Shown here in pieces: positions 42,796-53,778 of a stretch of DNA of 64,000 nt. The notes under the pieces were generated by a model. It was not told the DNA's origin, did not search any database, and saw nothing but the letters and a program-made list of their open reading frames with translations. How positions within the stretch are numbered: position 1 is the first letter of the stretch; every line of letters begins with the position of its first letter. This DNA is from Streptomyces longwoodensis (GTDB lineage Bacteria; Actinomycetota; Actinomycetes; Streptomycetales; Streptomycetaceae). The stretch spans positions 1,408-65,407 of the forward strand of contig NZ_KQ948564.1 in assembly GCF_001514125.1 (NCBI RefSeq), read 5' to 3'. A program made the translations under genes and the position numbers.

Positions 42796-44322
42796 GCGGA
42801 GACGAAGCGCGAGATCGAACGCAAGTACGCAGCCGACGACAACGGACTCCCGGACCTGACCGGGGTCGCGGGGGTGGCGGCCGTCCTCGACCAGGGCGTC
42901 GCCGAACTGGACGCCACCTACTACGACACCCCCGACCTGCGGCTCGCCGCCGCCTCCGTCACCCTGCGCCGCCGCACCGGCGGCTCCGACGCCGGCTGGC
43001 ACCTCAAGCTCCCCGTCTCCCCGGGCGTCCGGGACGAGATCCGAGCCCCGCTGTCCGACACCCTCCCGCCCGCCCTGGCCGCGCTCGTGCGCTCCCGCGT
43101 CCGGGACGGCGAGCCGGTGCCCGTGGTGCGGCTGCGCTCCGCGCGCGACGTGCGCCACCTCGTGGACGCCTCCGGGGCGCTGCTCGCCGAGGTCAGCCTG
43201 GACACGGTGCGGGCCGAGCGGCTGAGCGGGGGCAGCGGCACGGCGCAGTGGACCGAGATCGAGGTCGAGCTGGCCGACGGCGGCGACCCGGCCTTCCTGG
43301 ACCAGGTCGACAAGCGGCTGCGCAAGGCGGGCGTACGGCCCGCGTCGTCCCCGTCGAAGCTGGCGCGGGCGTTGGAGGAGACGGACCCCGCCCCGCGCGA
43401 CGCCGGCTCCGGCAAGGGCGGCGGCCGGAAGAAGAAGTCGTCCGACGGTGACCTCACGGCCGGTGAGTACGTCCTGGCCTACCTGCGCGAACAGCGGGAC
43501 GCGATCGTCGCGCTCGACCCGGCCGTCCGCCAGGAGCTGCCCGACGCCGTGCACCGGATGCGGGTCGCCACCCGCCGCACGCGCAGCGCCTTCCGCAGCT
43601 ACGCCAAGGTCCTCGACCGCGCCGTCACCGACCCGGTCGGCGCGGAGCTGAAGTGGCTGGCCGGTGAGCTGGGCGTGGACCGCGACCGCGAGGTGCTGAC
43701 CGCGCACCTCACCGCCGCCCTGGACGACCTGCCCGCCACGCTCGTCGCCGGCCCGGTCCACGACCGGCTGCACGGCTGGGCCCGGGAACGGCACGGCGGC
43801 TCCCGACGGCACCTGATCGCCGTTCTCGACTCCCGCCGCTACCTGACCCTGCTCGACACCCTGGACGCCCTGCTCGCCGACCCACCGCTGCGCCGGGCGG
43901 CGGCCGCGAAGCCCCGGAAGGTGGCCGCCAAGGCGGTCCGCAAGGACGTACGGAAGCTGTCGGTGCTGGTCGAAGAGGCCCTGTGGCTCCCCCCGGGCCA
44001 GGACCGCGACGTGGCGCTGCACGAGGCCCGCAAGCGGGCCAAGCGCACCCGGTACGCGGCCGAGGCGGCCGAACCGGCGCTCGGTGCGCCGGCCAGGAAG
44101 CTGGTGAAGGCCGTCAAGTCCGTGCAGAAGGTGCTGGGCGAGCACCAGGACAGCGTGATGGCCCGGACGACCCTGGGCGAGCTGGCCGCCGTCGCGCACG
44201 CGGCGGGGGAGAGCGCGTTCACGTACGGCGTGCTGTACGGCCGGGAGGAGCACCGGGCGGCCGTGAGCGAGGCGGCGCTGCCCGGGCGGTGGGAGAAGGT
44301 CCGGCGGACGACGGCGGTGTGA
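42793..44322 (+). CDS. CYTH and CHAD domain protein (polyphosphate-related)
   Basis: The 509-aa protein has two domains. Residues 5-205 are CYTH (triphosphate tunnel) with the diagnostic EIERKY at 7-12 and inner basic and acidic strands (TLRRRTGG, WTEIEVELAD). Residues 222-500 are CHAD, a helical bundle with conserved histidines and basic patches (HRMRVATRRTRSAFRSY, HEARKRAKRTRYAAEA). CYTH enzymes cleave triphosphates or tripolyphosphate; CHAD binds long-chain polyphosphate. The protein may thus degrade or sense polyphosphate. It is apparently transcribed alone from a leaderless promoter. Confidence 0.92.
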   Translation: MAETKREIERKYAADDNGLPDLTGVAGVAAVLDQGVAELDATYYDTPDLRLAAASVTLRRRTGGSDAGWHLKLPVSPGVRDEIRAPLSDTLPPALAALVRSRVRDGEPVPVVRLRSARDVRHLVDASGALLAEVSLDTVRAERLSGGSGTAQWTEIEVELADGGDPAFLDQVDKRLRKAGVRPASSPSKLARALEETDPAPRDAGSGKGGGRKKKSSDGDLTAGEYVLAYLREQRDAIVALDPAVRQELPDAVHRMRVATRRTRSAFRSYAKVLDRAVTDPVGAELKWLAGELGVDRDREVLTAHLTAALDDLPATLVAGPVHDRLHGWARERHGGSRRHLIAVLDSRRYLTLLDTLDALLADPPLRRAAAAKPRKVAAKAVRKDVRKLSVLVEEALWLPPGQDRDVALHEARKRAKRTRYAAEAAEPALGAPARKLVKAVKSVQKVLGEHQDSVMARTTLGELAAVAHAAGESAFTYGVLYGREEHRAAVSEAALPGRWEKVRRTTAV

Positions 44323-44400
44323 CGCCTGGCGGTCGGGCGGGCCCCGTGGGCGGGTTAGGCTGGATGGTCACTCCTGTCAGCTCACGAAGGTAATCCCGCG

Positions 44401-46350
<1,950 letters not shown>

Positions 46351-46389
46351 GGGACGCGCCTCGACTGAGGCGTTCGTCCGCCCCCCGGC

Positions 46390-46877
46390 GTGCCGTCGTG
46401 GCGTCCGGCTCCCGAGCCGGAGAACGTCGCGGCGGCCCGCTCGTTCGTACGGTCGGCGCTCGACGGTGCCGACCCGGACCTGGTGGAGACCGCCGCGCCG
46501 CTGGCCGGTGAGCTGGTGACCAACGTGGTCCTGCACGCGCGGACCGAGGCGGAGGTCCGGTCCTGCACGGTCGACGGCTGGACCCACATGGGGGTCGCCG
46601 ACCGGCGGCCGGACCGCCGACGACCGCAACCGGATCATCGCGGTGAACGAGGCTGCGGCGGCCCTGGTCGGCTGGCAGCCGCACGAGCTCGTCGGCCAGC
46701 GCCTGACCGTGCTGATGCCCGAGCACCTGCGCCACCGCCACCTGACCGCCTTCACCTCGCTGCTGCTGACCGGCGAGTCCCGCATCCTCGGTGCTGGTCA
46801 TCGCGTTCGGCGCCGACACCACGGACGACGTCGCCCTCCTCGCCCTCCGCCCGACGACCCCCGGGGCACCGGCCTGA
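46390..46877 (+). pseudogene. remnant of a PAS/SpoIIE-type phosphatase gene
   Basis: Three pieces in three frames line up as one ruined gene. In the first, VRSALDGADPDLVETAAPLA and GELVTNVVLHA is the histidine-kinase-like ATPase N-box of anti-sigma or SpoIIE regulators. In the second (from about 46610), NRIIAVNEAAAALVGWQPHE and GQRLTVLMPEHLRHRHL is a PAS domain. The third (46791-46877) reads VIAFGADTTDDVALLALRP with stop, the end of a SpoIIE phosphatase or ATPase. A whole gene of this kind should be over 2 kb, so large internal parts are deleted. The 422-aa frame open across it is artificial. Confidence 0.8.
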
Positions 46878-46964
46878 GGCCGACGCGCGCGCCGCGAGCC
46901 GGCCCCCGACCGGACGGCTCCGCCGGCCTGCATCCGTCCCGCCCCCCGCCGCGTCTACGTCGGT

Positions 46965-48167
46965 ATGGACCACGTGGAGCGGGAGAAGCGGCCGGCGCAG
47001 CCGTCCGGTCGGGGGCCGGGCGGGGCCGGGGCGTCCGGGGCGTCCGGAGGCTGTCTCGTCGTCGCGATCCGGATGCCCGTGCGGATCGTCGCGCTGGTGC
47101 TGGTCGTGCCGGTGCGGATGGCCTGGGACGCGCTGGCCGCCGCCGGGCGGTTCCTGTACCGCACGGTGGGCCGTCCGGCCGGGCGGGCGCTGGCGTGGCT
47201 GGCGCGGGGGGTGTGCGTGTGGCCGTTCGTCGCGCTGTGGCGGTGGGGGCTGGTACCGGCCGGGCGCGGGCTCGCGTGGCTGGCGCGGGTGCTCGTCGTG
47301 GTGCCGGCCGGGTGGGTCCGGCGGTACCTGCTCGCACCCCTGGGGCGGGGGCTGGCGTGGTTGTACGCGCGCGTGCTCACGCCCGTGGGGCGGGGCGCGC
47401 TGTGGCTGCTCGGGAGCGTCGGCGCCGTCCTCGCCGCCGTCGGGGCCGGCCTGTGGACCGGCACCGTGTGGCTCGTGCGGTACCTGGTGGTCGTACCGGT
47501 GGCGTGGGCGGTCCGGTACCTCGTCGTCGTGCCGGTGCGGTGGCTCGTGCGGTACCTCGTCGTCGTGCCCGCCGTCTGGCTGTACGCCCGCGTGCTCACC
47601 CCGGCCGGTCGTGCCCTCGCACGGTGCGCGCGGGGCGTGGCCTGGCTCGCGGCGGTGATCGTCGCCGGGGGCGTGACAGCGCTCCTCCGGGTCGGCCGCA
47701 TCCTCGTGATCGTGCCCGCGGTGGCGGTCTGGCGGTGGGTGCTCGTGCCCGTCGGACGGGCCCTCCTGGTCGTGGGGCGCGAGGTGGGGGAGGCCCTCGG
47801 GCACGCCTGGCGGGTCGCCGGGTACGTCTCGGTGGCCGTCGGCCGGTTCCTGGCGGCCCTCTTCCGGTGGGTCGTCGTGGAACCGGTGCGGTGGGTGTAC
47901 CGCGGCGTGCTCACCCCGCTGGGCCACGTCGTGCGGGACGCCGTGCTGCGGCCCGTCGCGGAGGCCGCGCGCGGTGCCGGACGGGCCGCCCGGCAGGCCG
48001 TCGCCGCGGCCCGGGAGACCGTCCGGCAGGCCCGCGCCGATGTTCGTCGCGCGCTGTTCGGGGAACACCCGCAGGGGGACGCCCCGGCCTCCCGGGAACC
48101 CCGGCGGCCCGCGGGACGTACTCTTGATGGCAGTACCACCGCACTCACGCATCTCACGAAGGACTAG
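46965..48167 (+). CDS. repeat-built hydrophobic/basic membrane protein
   Basis: The 400-aa protein is made of recurring units of about 20-35 residues. Variants of VVVPVRWLVRYL and LYARVLTPVGRG appear many times between residues 35 and 320, alternating Val/Leu/Trp-rich hydrophobic runs with Arg and Gly. The end is a helical, Ala/Arg-rich tail (AARGAGRAARQAVAAARETV). It probably lies on or in the membrane as a series of amphipathic or re-entrant helices. I know no functional family. The opposite strand is also open, but high third-position GC and amino acid patterning favour the plus strand. No clear ribosome site precedes ATG 46965, so the start is uncertain. The radical-SAM partner gene follows 4 bp after it. 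Confidence 0.62.
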   Translation: MDHVEREKRPAQPSGRGPGGAGASGASGGCLVVAIRMPVRIVALVLVVPVRMAWDALAAAGRFLYRTVGRPAGRALAWLARGVCVWPFVALWRWGLVPAGRGLAWLARVLVVVPAGWVRRYLLAPLGRGLAWLYARVLTPVGRGALWLLGSVGAVLAAVGAGLWTGTVWLVRYLVVVPVAWAVRYLVVVPVRWLVRYLVVVPAVWLYARVLTPAGRALARCARGVAWLAAVIVAGGVTALLRVGRILVIVPAVAVWRWVLVPVGRALLVVGREVGEALGHAWRVAGYVSVAVGRFLAALFRWVVVEPVRWVYRGVLTPLGHVVRDAVLRPVAEAARGAGRAARQAVAAARETVRQARADVRRALFGEHPQGDAPASREPRRPAGRTLDGSTTALTHLTKD

Positions 48168-48171
48168 GACA

Positions 48172-48996
48172 CTGGGCAAGCGACAGCCCGAAGGCCCGCC
48201 GCCCGCACCCGCGGTGCAGCGCATCCGACTGCGCTACACCAAGCGCGGCCGCCTCCGGTTCACCAGCCACCGTGACTTCCAGCGCGCCTTCGAGCGTGCG
48301 TTGCGCCGTGCCGAGGTGCCGATGGCCTACTCGGCCGGCTTCACGCCGCACCCGAAGGTGTCGTACGCCAATGCCGCACCCACCGGCACGGGCAGTGAGG
48401 CGGAGTACCTGGAGATCGCGCTCACCGCGGCGCGTGACCCCGAGACGCTGCGCGTCCTCCTCGACGAGTCGCTGCCCCCCGGGCTCGACGTGGTCGAGGC
48501 GGTCGAGGCGCACACGTCGGGGCTCGCCGACCGGCTGACGGCTTCCGTGTGGGAGCTGCGGCTCGACGGCGTGGACCCGGCCGACGCCGACCGCGCGGTG
48601 GCCGCCTTCCGGGCGGCCGGGACCGTCGAGGTGCAGCGCCTCACCAAGAACGGCGTCCGCACGTTCGACGCCCGTTCCGCCGTGGTGGACCTGCAGAGCC
48701 TGCCCGCGACGGAAACGCACAGTTCGCGGGCTGATAGGCCGAGCGACCAGCCCTGTGCGATACTGCGGCTGGTTGTTCGGCACGTGACGCCTGCCGTTCG
48801 ACCCGACGACGTCCTGTCCGGTCTCCGCGCCGTGGCCGACCTGGCGCCGCCGGTCCCCGCAGCGGTGACCAGGCTGGCGCAGGGGCTGCTCGATGAAGAG
48901 ACCGGCACGGTGACCGACCCGCTCGCGCCCGACCGCGAGGCGGCGACGGCCCTGAACACGGCCGATCGCGCCGCCGCCGCGTCGGTGCCGGCGTAG
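48172..48996 (+). CDS. TIGR03936 family radical-SAM-associated protein
   Basis: The start is best placed at CTG 48172 (LGKRQPEG), with GAAGGA eight bases upstream. The in-frame ATG 48127 would overlap the previous gene by 41 bases. The 274-aa product contains the TIGR03936 hallmark RIRLRYTKRGRLRFTSHRDF followed by SAGFTPHPKVSYANA. It is the usual partner of TIGR03960 radical SAM proteins, being the C-terminal domain of fused versions, and may be tied to RNA modification; its role is not established. It ends about 280 bp before the RNase gene, the same neighbourhood as in other streptomycetes. Confidence 0.85.
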   Translation: MGKRQPEGPPPAPAVQRIRLRYTKRGRLRFTSHRDFQRAFERALRRAEVPMAYSAGFTPHPKVSYANAAPTGTGSEAEYLEIALTAARDPETLRVLLDESLPPGLDVVEAVEAHTSGLADRLTASVWELRLDGVDPADADRAVAAFRAAGTVEVQRLTKNGVRTFDARSAVVDLQSLPATETHSSRADRPSDQPCAILRLVVRHVTPAVRPDDVLSGLRAVADLAPPVPAAVTRLAQGLLDEETGTVTDPLAPDREAATALNTADRAAAASVPA

Positions 48997-49276
48997 AAGG
49001 TCCCGCGAAGGACGGACGTCGTAGCGCCGCCCTCGGACTCGGGAGCCACCTGGGTCGGGCAGCGCACCGACAGAAGACTTGAAGACTTTCGCCAGGCCGT
49101 ACGCAAATCGGCGTACGGAACCGGCGAGACAGGACACAGAGAGCTCCCGTGCGGCGCCCGCGCCCCGGACGGCGGCACCGCGCATCGCGCGAGCCGCGGA
49201 CGTCACCGGTGGTCGATCCCAGGATCGACGCCGGACCAGGTGCGGCGCCCGGGAGCCTGACGGGAGAAACGCCCGC

Positions 49277-52200
49277 ATGCTCGAGCCGACCGAACCCACC
49301 GAGTCCACCACGGGCTCCGAGGACAACACCCCCAGCGACACCCTGCCGCCGCGTCGTCGGCGCAGGGCCGCTTCGCGCCCGGCCGGTCCGCCGGCCGGGG
49401 GCTCCGGGGCACCCGCGGAGACCGCCCTGCCGGCCGTGGCCGCCGAGGGGGACACCGAGACGGACGAGGCCGAGGAGGCCTCCGTGACCGCCGCGGTGCC
49501 GGACACCTCCGCACCCGCCGACACGCCGCAGGCCGCCGACGCCGCGGCCCCCGCCGCCTCCGACGAGGAGGCGGCGCCGCGCCGCGCCCGGCGCCGGGTC
49601 ACCCGCCGGGCCTCCGCGCCCACCGGGCCGGCCGCCGCCGAGTCCGCCGAGACCGTGGAGCCCGCGGCGGCCCCCACCGCCGAGGTGAGCGCCCCCGCCG
49701 CCGGGACCCCGGCCGTCGCGGCCTCCGGGCCCGCGGACGAGCCCGTCGAGGAGCCCGCACCCGCCGGCCGTTCGCGCCGCCGGGCCACCCGCCGCGCCTC
49801 CGCGCCCGCCGGAGCCCCGGCAGCGGCCGAGGCCGCCGAGGCCGCAGAGACGGTCGTGCCCGCGGCCGCCGGGACCGAGGCGCCCGCCGTGGCGGAGACG
49901 CCGTCCACCGAGGCCACCCCCGCCGACGAGGCGGCGCCCCCGGCCCGCACGCGCCGTCGCGCCGCCCGCCGGGCGTCCGCGCCCGCCGGTGCGCCGAAGG
50001 CTGCCGAGGCCGTCGAGTCCGTCGACACCCCGGAGGCGCCCGCCGTCCCGGAGACCGCCGCCCCGGAGACCGCCGAGGCGCCCGCCGCCCCCGCCGTCAC
50101 CGACACCGCCGAGGACGCCGCTCCGCGCCGTGCCCGCCGCCGGGCCACCCGCCGCGTGTCCGCGCCGGACACCGCCGCCGCCCGCGCCGACGAGGCGGAG
50201 GCCGCCGAGGCCGCCGTCGACGTGCCCGCCGACACCTCCGCGACCCCCGCGCAGGCCGCCGGCACCGCCGCGCAGGCGCCCGTCGCCGACGAGGCCCCCG
50301 CCGAGCGGGAGCAGGCCGCCGAGGAGACCACCGGACGCCGCGGCCGCCGCCGGGTCGTCCGCAAGGCCGCCGTCGGCTTCTCCGAGCCCGCCCGGGGCGC
50401 CCGGGAGCGCGGCGGCGAGGACGACGCGCCGCGCAGGCCCGCCCGGCCCGCCGTGGCCGTGTTCCAGCAGCCGGTGTTCGCCGAGCCGAGCTTCCAGACG
50501 CCCGAGCGGGCTGCCGCCGAGGCCGCTGCCGCCGTGACCGAGCCCGAGGCCCCCGAGGCCGAGGAGCTGCCCGAGGAGCAGGCCGCCGGCTCCCGGCGCC
50601 GCCGCCGTCGCCGCGGCGCGGCCCAGGGTGACGAGACCCCCGAGCCCGCGTTCCAGACGCCGGAGACCGCCCGCAGGCCCGAGCCCGACACCGAGGAGCC
50701 GGACGAGGCCGACGACGCCGACGACGCCGAGGACAGCGCCGAGGGCGACGACAACGAGGACACCGGTTCGCGGCGCCGCCGCCGCCGGGGTGGCCGCCGT
50801 CGCCGCCGCGGTGACGCGGGCGAGGGCGACGCCGAGGGCACGGACGGCGAGTCCGACGTCGAGGAGCAGGCCACCGAGCAGGCCGCGCAGGACGCCGAGG
50901 ACACCGCCGAGCAGGAGGAAGAGGACGCCGAGGAGGCGCACGGCGAGGACTCCGGCCCGTCCACCGCGGGCAGCCGGCGCCGGCGCCGCCGCCGTCGCCG
51001 GGCCGGTGACGGCAGCTCCGACGGCGAGTCGTCCGACGACGACCCCGAGCGGACCGTCGTCAAGGTCCGCGAGCCGCGCAAGGCCGCCGAGCCGTCCGAC
51101 GAGGTCCAGTCCATCAAGGGCTCGACCCGTCTGGAGGCCAAGAAGCAGCGCCGCCGCGAGGGCCGCGAGCAGGGCCGCCGCCGGGTGCCGATCATCACCG
51201 AGGCCGAGTTCCTGGCCCGGCGCGAGGCCGTCGAGCGCGTGATGGTCGTCCGCCAGCACGGCGACCGCACGCAGATCGGCGTCCTGGAGGACGGCGTGCT
51301 CGTCGAGCACTACGTCAACAAGGAGCAGTCGACGTCGTACGTCGGCAACGTCTACCTGGGCCGGGTCCAGAACGTGCTGCCGTCGATGGAGGCCGCCTTC
51401 ATCGACATCGGCAAGGGCCGCAACGCCGTCCTGTACGCCGGTGAGGTCAACTTCGAGGCGCTCGGCATGGCCAACGGCCCCCGGCGCATCGAGGCCGCCC
51501 TGAAGTCCGGCCAGCCGGTCCTGGTCCAGGTGACCAAGGACCCGATCGGCCACAAGGGCGCCCGGCTGACCAGCCAGGTCTCCCTGCCGGGCCGCTACCT
51601 CGTCTACGTGCCCGAGGGTTCGATGACGGGCATCAGCCGCAAGCTGCCCGACACCGAGCGGGCGCGGTTGAAGACGATCCTCAAGAAGATCGTCCCCGAG
51701 GACGCGGGCGTCATCGTGCGCACCGCCGCCGAGGGCGCGAGCGAGGACGAGCTGCGCCGCGACGTCGAGCGGCTGCAGGCGCAGTGGGAGGACATCCAGA
51801 AGAAGGCGAAGAACGGCAACGCCCCGACGCTGCTGTACGGCGAGCCGGACATGACCGTCCGGGTCGTGCGCGACATCTTCAACGAGGACTTCACCAAGGT
51901 CGTCGTCAGCGGTGACGAGGCCTGGCAGACGATCCACGGGTACGTCGCGCACGTCGCGCCGGACCTCGCCGACCGCCTGTCCAGGTGGACCTCCGACGTC
52001 GACGTCTTCGCCACCTACCGGATCGACGAGCAGCTGGCCAAGGCCCTCGACCGCAAGGTCTGGCTGCCCAGCGGCGGTTCGCTGGTGATCGACCGGACCG
52101 AGGCGATGGTCGTCGTCGACGTCAACACCGGCAAGTTCACCGGTCAGGGCGGCAACCTCGAGGAGACGGTCACCAGGAACAACCTGGAGGCGGCCGAGGA

Positions 52201-53584
52201 GATCGTGCGCCAGCTGCGGCTGCGCGACCTCGGCGGCATCATCGTGATCGACTTCATCGACATGGTGCTGGAGCAGAACCGGGACCTGGTGCTGCGGCGC
52301 CTGCTGGAGTGCCTGGGCCGGGACCGCACCAAGCACCAGGTCGCCGAGGTCACCTCGCTGGGCCTGGTCCAGATGACCCGCAAGCGGGTCGGCCAGGGCC
52401 TGCTGGAGTCGTTCTCGGAGACCTGCGTCCACTGCAACGGGCGCGGGGTCATCGTCCACCTCGACCAGCCGTCCACCACCGGCGGTGGCGGCGGCGGCAA
52501 GCGCAAGAAGCGCGGGCGCGGCGGCGACAGCCACGACCACGAGCACGAGCACGGCCACGAGCACGGCCACGAGCACGAGGCCGTCGCCGAGGTGACCGAG
52601 GCCCCCGAGGCCCTCGAGGTCGCCGGGTCGGCGTCGGCGGAGACCGACACGGAGCGCGTGAGCGAGCCGGTCGCGCTGCCCTCGCCGGACTTCGCCCCGG
52701 ACGAGGAGCTGTACAGCAGCGTCGCCGAGGCCGAGGCGGCCGCCTCCCGCGGCCGGTCGCGCCGTCGGACGAGCCGTCGCGCGTCGGCCCCTGCGGGCAC
52801 GCCGAGGCGGGCGGGCACCGCGGAGGTCGCGGCCACGCCGGCCACGGCCGACGCGCCCACCGCGCAGGACGTCACCGCCGAGGCGGAGGCCGAGCGCCCG
52901 GTGGTGCCGGCCGAGGCCACCGGGGCGCACGCCGAGCCGGTCGCCGTGGAGGACCCGGTCGTCGAGGCCCCGGCGGCGCCGGAGCAGACCGCCGAGGACG
53001 CCGCGCCCAAGGGCCGTACGCGCCGTCGCGCCACCCGCAAGGCGACCGCCCCGGCCGGTTCGCCGGCGGGAGCGGAGGCCGCCGTGGTGACGGTCACCGA
53101 GCCGGCCGCCGCGCCGCAGGAGCCCGAGGCCCCGGCGGAGCAGCCGCAGGCCGCGGCCGAACCGGTCGCCGAGGCCCCCGCTGCCGAGCCGGCCGCCGAG
53201 CCGGTCGCCGACAGCGCGGCCCCGGCCCGCCCGCGGCGCCGCGCGGTCCGCAAGGCCACGGCGCCCACCGCGCCCGTGGAGACCGCGGTCGTGGTGGTCC
53301 CGTCGGCGTCCGGGACGGCTGACGCGTCCGGCACCTCCGAGGCGCCGGAGGCCCCGGCCGCCGACGAGGCGGAGGCGGCCCCGGCCAAGAAGACGGCCCG
53401 CAAGACCGCCAAGAAGGCCACGGCGAAGAAGGCCGCCACCAAGAAGACGACGGCCACCAAGACCGCCGCGAAGAAGACGGCCGCCAAGAAGACCACGGCC
53501 AAGAAGGCGGCCAAGGCGACCGCCAAGAAGACCGTGGCGGCGGAGCAGAGCGCCCCGTCGGTGTCCGCCTCGACGGAGGACTGA
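49277..53584 (+). CDS. rne: RNase E/G-type ribonuclease with repeated arms (RNase ES)
   Basis: ATG 49277 (MLEPTEPTEST) follows GGGAG; upstream in-frame starts lack support. The 1435-aa protein has a catalytic core at about 650-1070. S1 domain: TSYVGNVYLGRVQNVLPSME. Metal-binding aspartates are D948 in VVVDVNTGK and D992 in IIVIDFID, and the zinc-link is C1050-x-x-C1053. Both flanks are disordered Ala/Glu/Pro regions studded with Arg-rich units of one pattern (RRARRRVTRRASAPTG, RTRRRAARRASAPAGAP, and after the core RSRRRTSRRASAPAG and RTRRRATRKATAPAG). A His/Glu stretch (HDHEHEHGHEHGHEHE) and a lysine-rich, histone-like tail (KKTAAKKTAAKKTTAKKA) follow. S. coelicolor RNase ES likewise has arms on both sides of its core, which bind PNPase. 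It should start mRNA decay and rRNA processing. Confidence 0.93.
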   Translation: MLEPTEPTESTTGSEDNTPSDTLPPRRRRRAASRPAGPPAGGSGAPAETALPAVAAEGDTETDEAEEASVTAAVPDTSAPADTPQAADAAAPAASDEEAAPRRARRRVTRRASAPTGPAAAESAETVEPAAAPTAEVSAPAAGTPAVAASGPADEPVEEPAPAGRSRRRATRRASAPAGAPAAAEAAEAAETVVPAAAGTEAPAVAETPSTEATPADEAAPPARTRRRAARRASAPAGAPKAAEAVESVDTPEAPAVPETAAPETAEAPAAPAVTDTAEDAAPRRARRRATRRVSAPDTAAARADEAEAAEAAVDVPADTSATPAQAAGTAAQAPVADEAPAEREQAAEETTGRRGRRRVVRKAAVGFSEPARGARERGGEDDAPRRPARPAVAVFQQPVFAEPSFQTPERAAAEAAAAVTEPEAPEAEELPEEQAAGSRRRRRRRGAAQGDETPEPAFQTPETARRPEPDTEEPDEADDADDAEDSAEGDDNEDTGSRRRRRRGGRRRRRGDAGEGDAEGTDGESDVEEQATEQAAQDAEDTAEQEEEDAEEAHGEDSGPSTAGSRRRRRRRRRAGDGSSDGESSDDDPERTVVKVREPRKAAEPSDEVQSIKGSTRLEAKKQRRREGREQGRRRVPIITEAEFLARREAVERVMVVRQHGDRTQIGVLEDGVLVEHYVNKEQSTSYVGNVYLGRVQNVLPSMEAAFIDIGKGRNAVLYAGEVNFEALGMANGPRRIEAALKSGQPVLVQVTKDPIGHKGARLTSQVSLPGRYLVYVPEGSMTGISRKLPDTERARLKTILKKIVPEDAGVIVRTAAEGASEDELRRDVERLQAQWEDIQKKAKNGNAPTLLYGEPDMTVRVVRDIFNEDFTKVVVSGDEAWQTIHGYVAHVAPDLADRLSRWTSDVDVFATYRIDEQLAKALDRKVWLPSGGSLVIDRTEAMVVVDVNTGKFTGQGGNLEETVTRNNLEAAEEIVRQLRLRDLGGIIVIDFIDMVLEQNRDLVLRRLLECLGRDRTKHQVAEVTSLGLVQMTRKRVGQGLLESFSETCVHCNGRGVIVHLDQPSTTGGGGGGKRKKRGRGGDSHDHEHEHGHEHGHEHEAVAEVTEAPEALEVAGSASAETDTERVSEPVALPSPDFAPDEELYSSVAEAEAAASRGRSRRRTSRRASAPAGTPRRAGTAEVAATPATADAPTAQDVTAEAEAERPVVPAEATGAHAEPVAVEDPVVEAPAAPEQTAEDAAPKGRTRRRATRKATAPAGSPAGAEAAVVTVTEPAAAPQEPEAPAEQPQAAAEPVAEAPAAEPAAEPVADSAAPARPRRRAVRKATAPTAPVETAVVVVPSASGTADASGTSEAPEAPAADEAEAAPAKKTARKTAKKATAKKAATKKTTATKTAAKKTAAKKTTAKKAAKATAKKTVAAEQSAPSVSASTED

Positions 53585-53591
53585 CCCGGCG

Positions 53592-53629
53592 GCCCCCGGG
53601 CCCGGATCCCTCGATCCGGGCCCGGGGGC
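53592..53629 (+). terminator. terminator after the RNase gene
   Basis: GCCCCCGGGCCCGGATC (53592-53608) pairs with GATCCGGGCCCGGGGGC (53613-53629), a perfect 17-bp stem with a 4-nt loop, eight bases after the stop codon. Confidence 0.9.
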
Positions 53630-53778
53630 GGCGGCCGCTCCGGCCGTGCGGGGACCGTCCGGGGGTCGTAACATTGCGTCCATGGCGCGGTCACCATGCG
53701 TTCCGTCTGTGAGCCACCGCACGCACCCGGTGGGTCTCGCTGTGGTAACCCCGGGGAAAACTCGCGGGCCCGTGCTGG

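Noticed and set aside
46390..47658. 422-aa frame covering the SpoIIE remnant and the next gene
   Set aside because: Domain similarity ends after about 45 residues and then continues in other frames, so it is a pseudogene with an accidental extension.
49560..50400. Regularly spaced repeats in the RNase N-terminus, at first sight CRISPR-like
   Set aside because: The repeats are degenerate at DNA level, in frame and encode the motif RRxRRRxTRRASAP. They are protein repeats.
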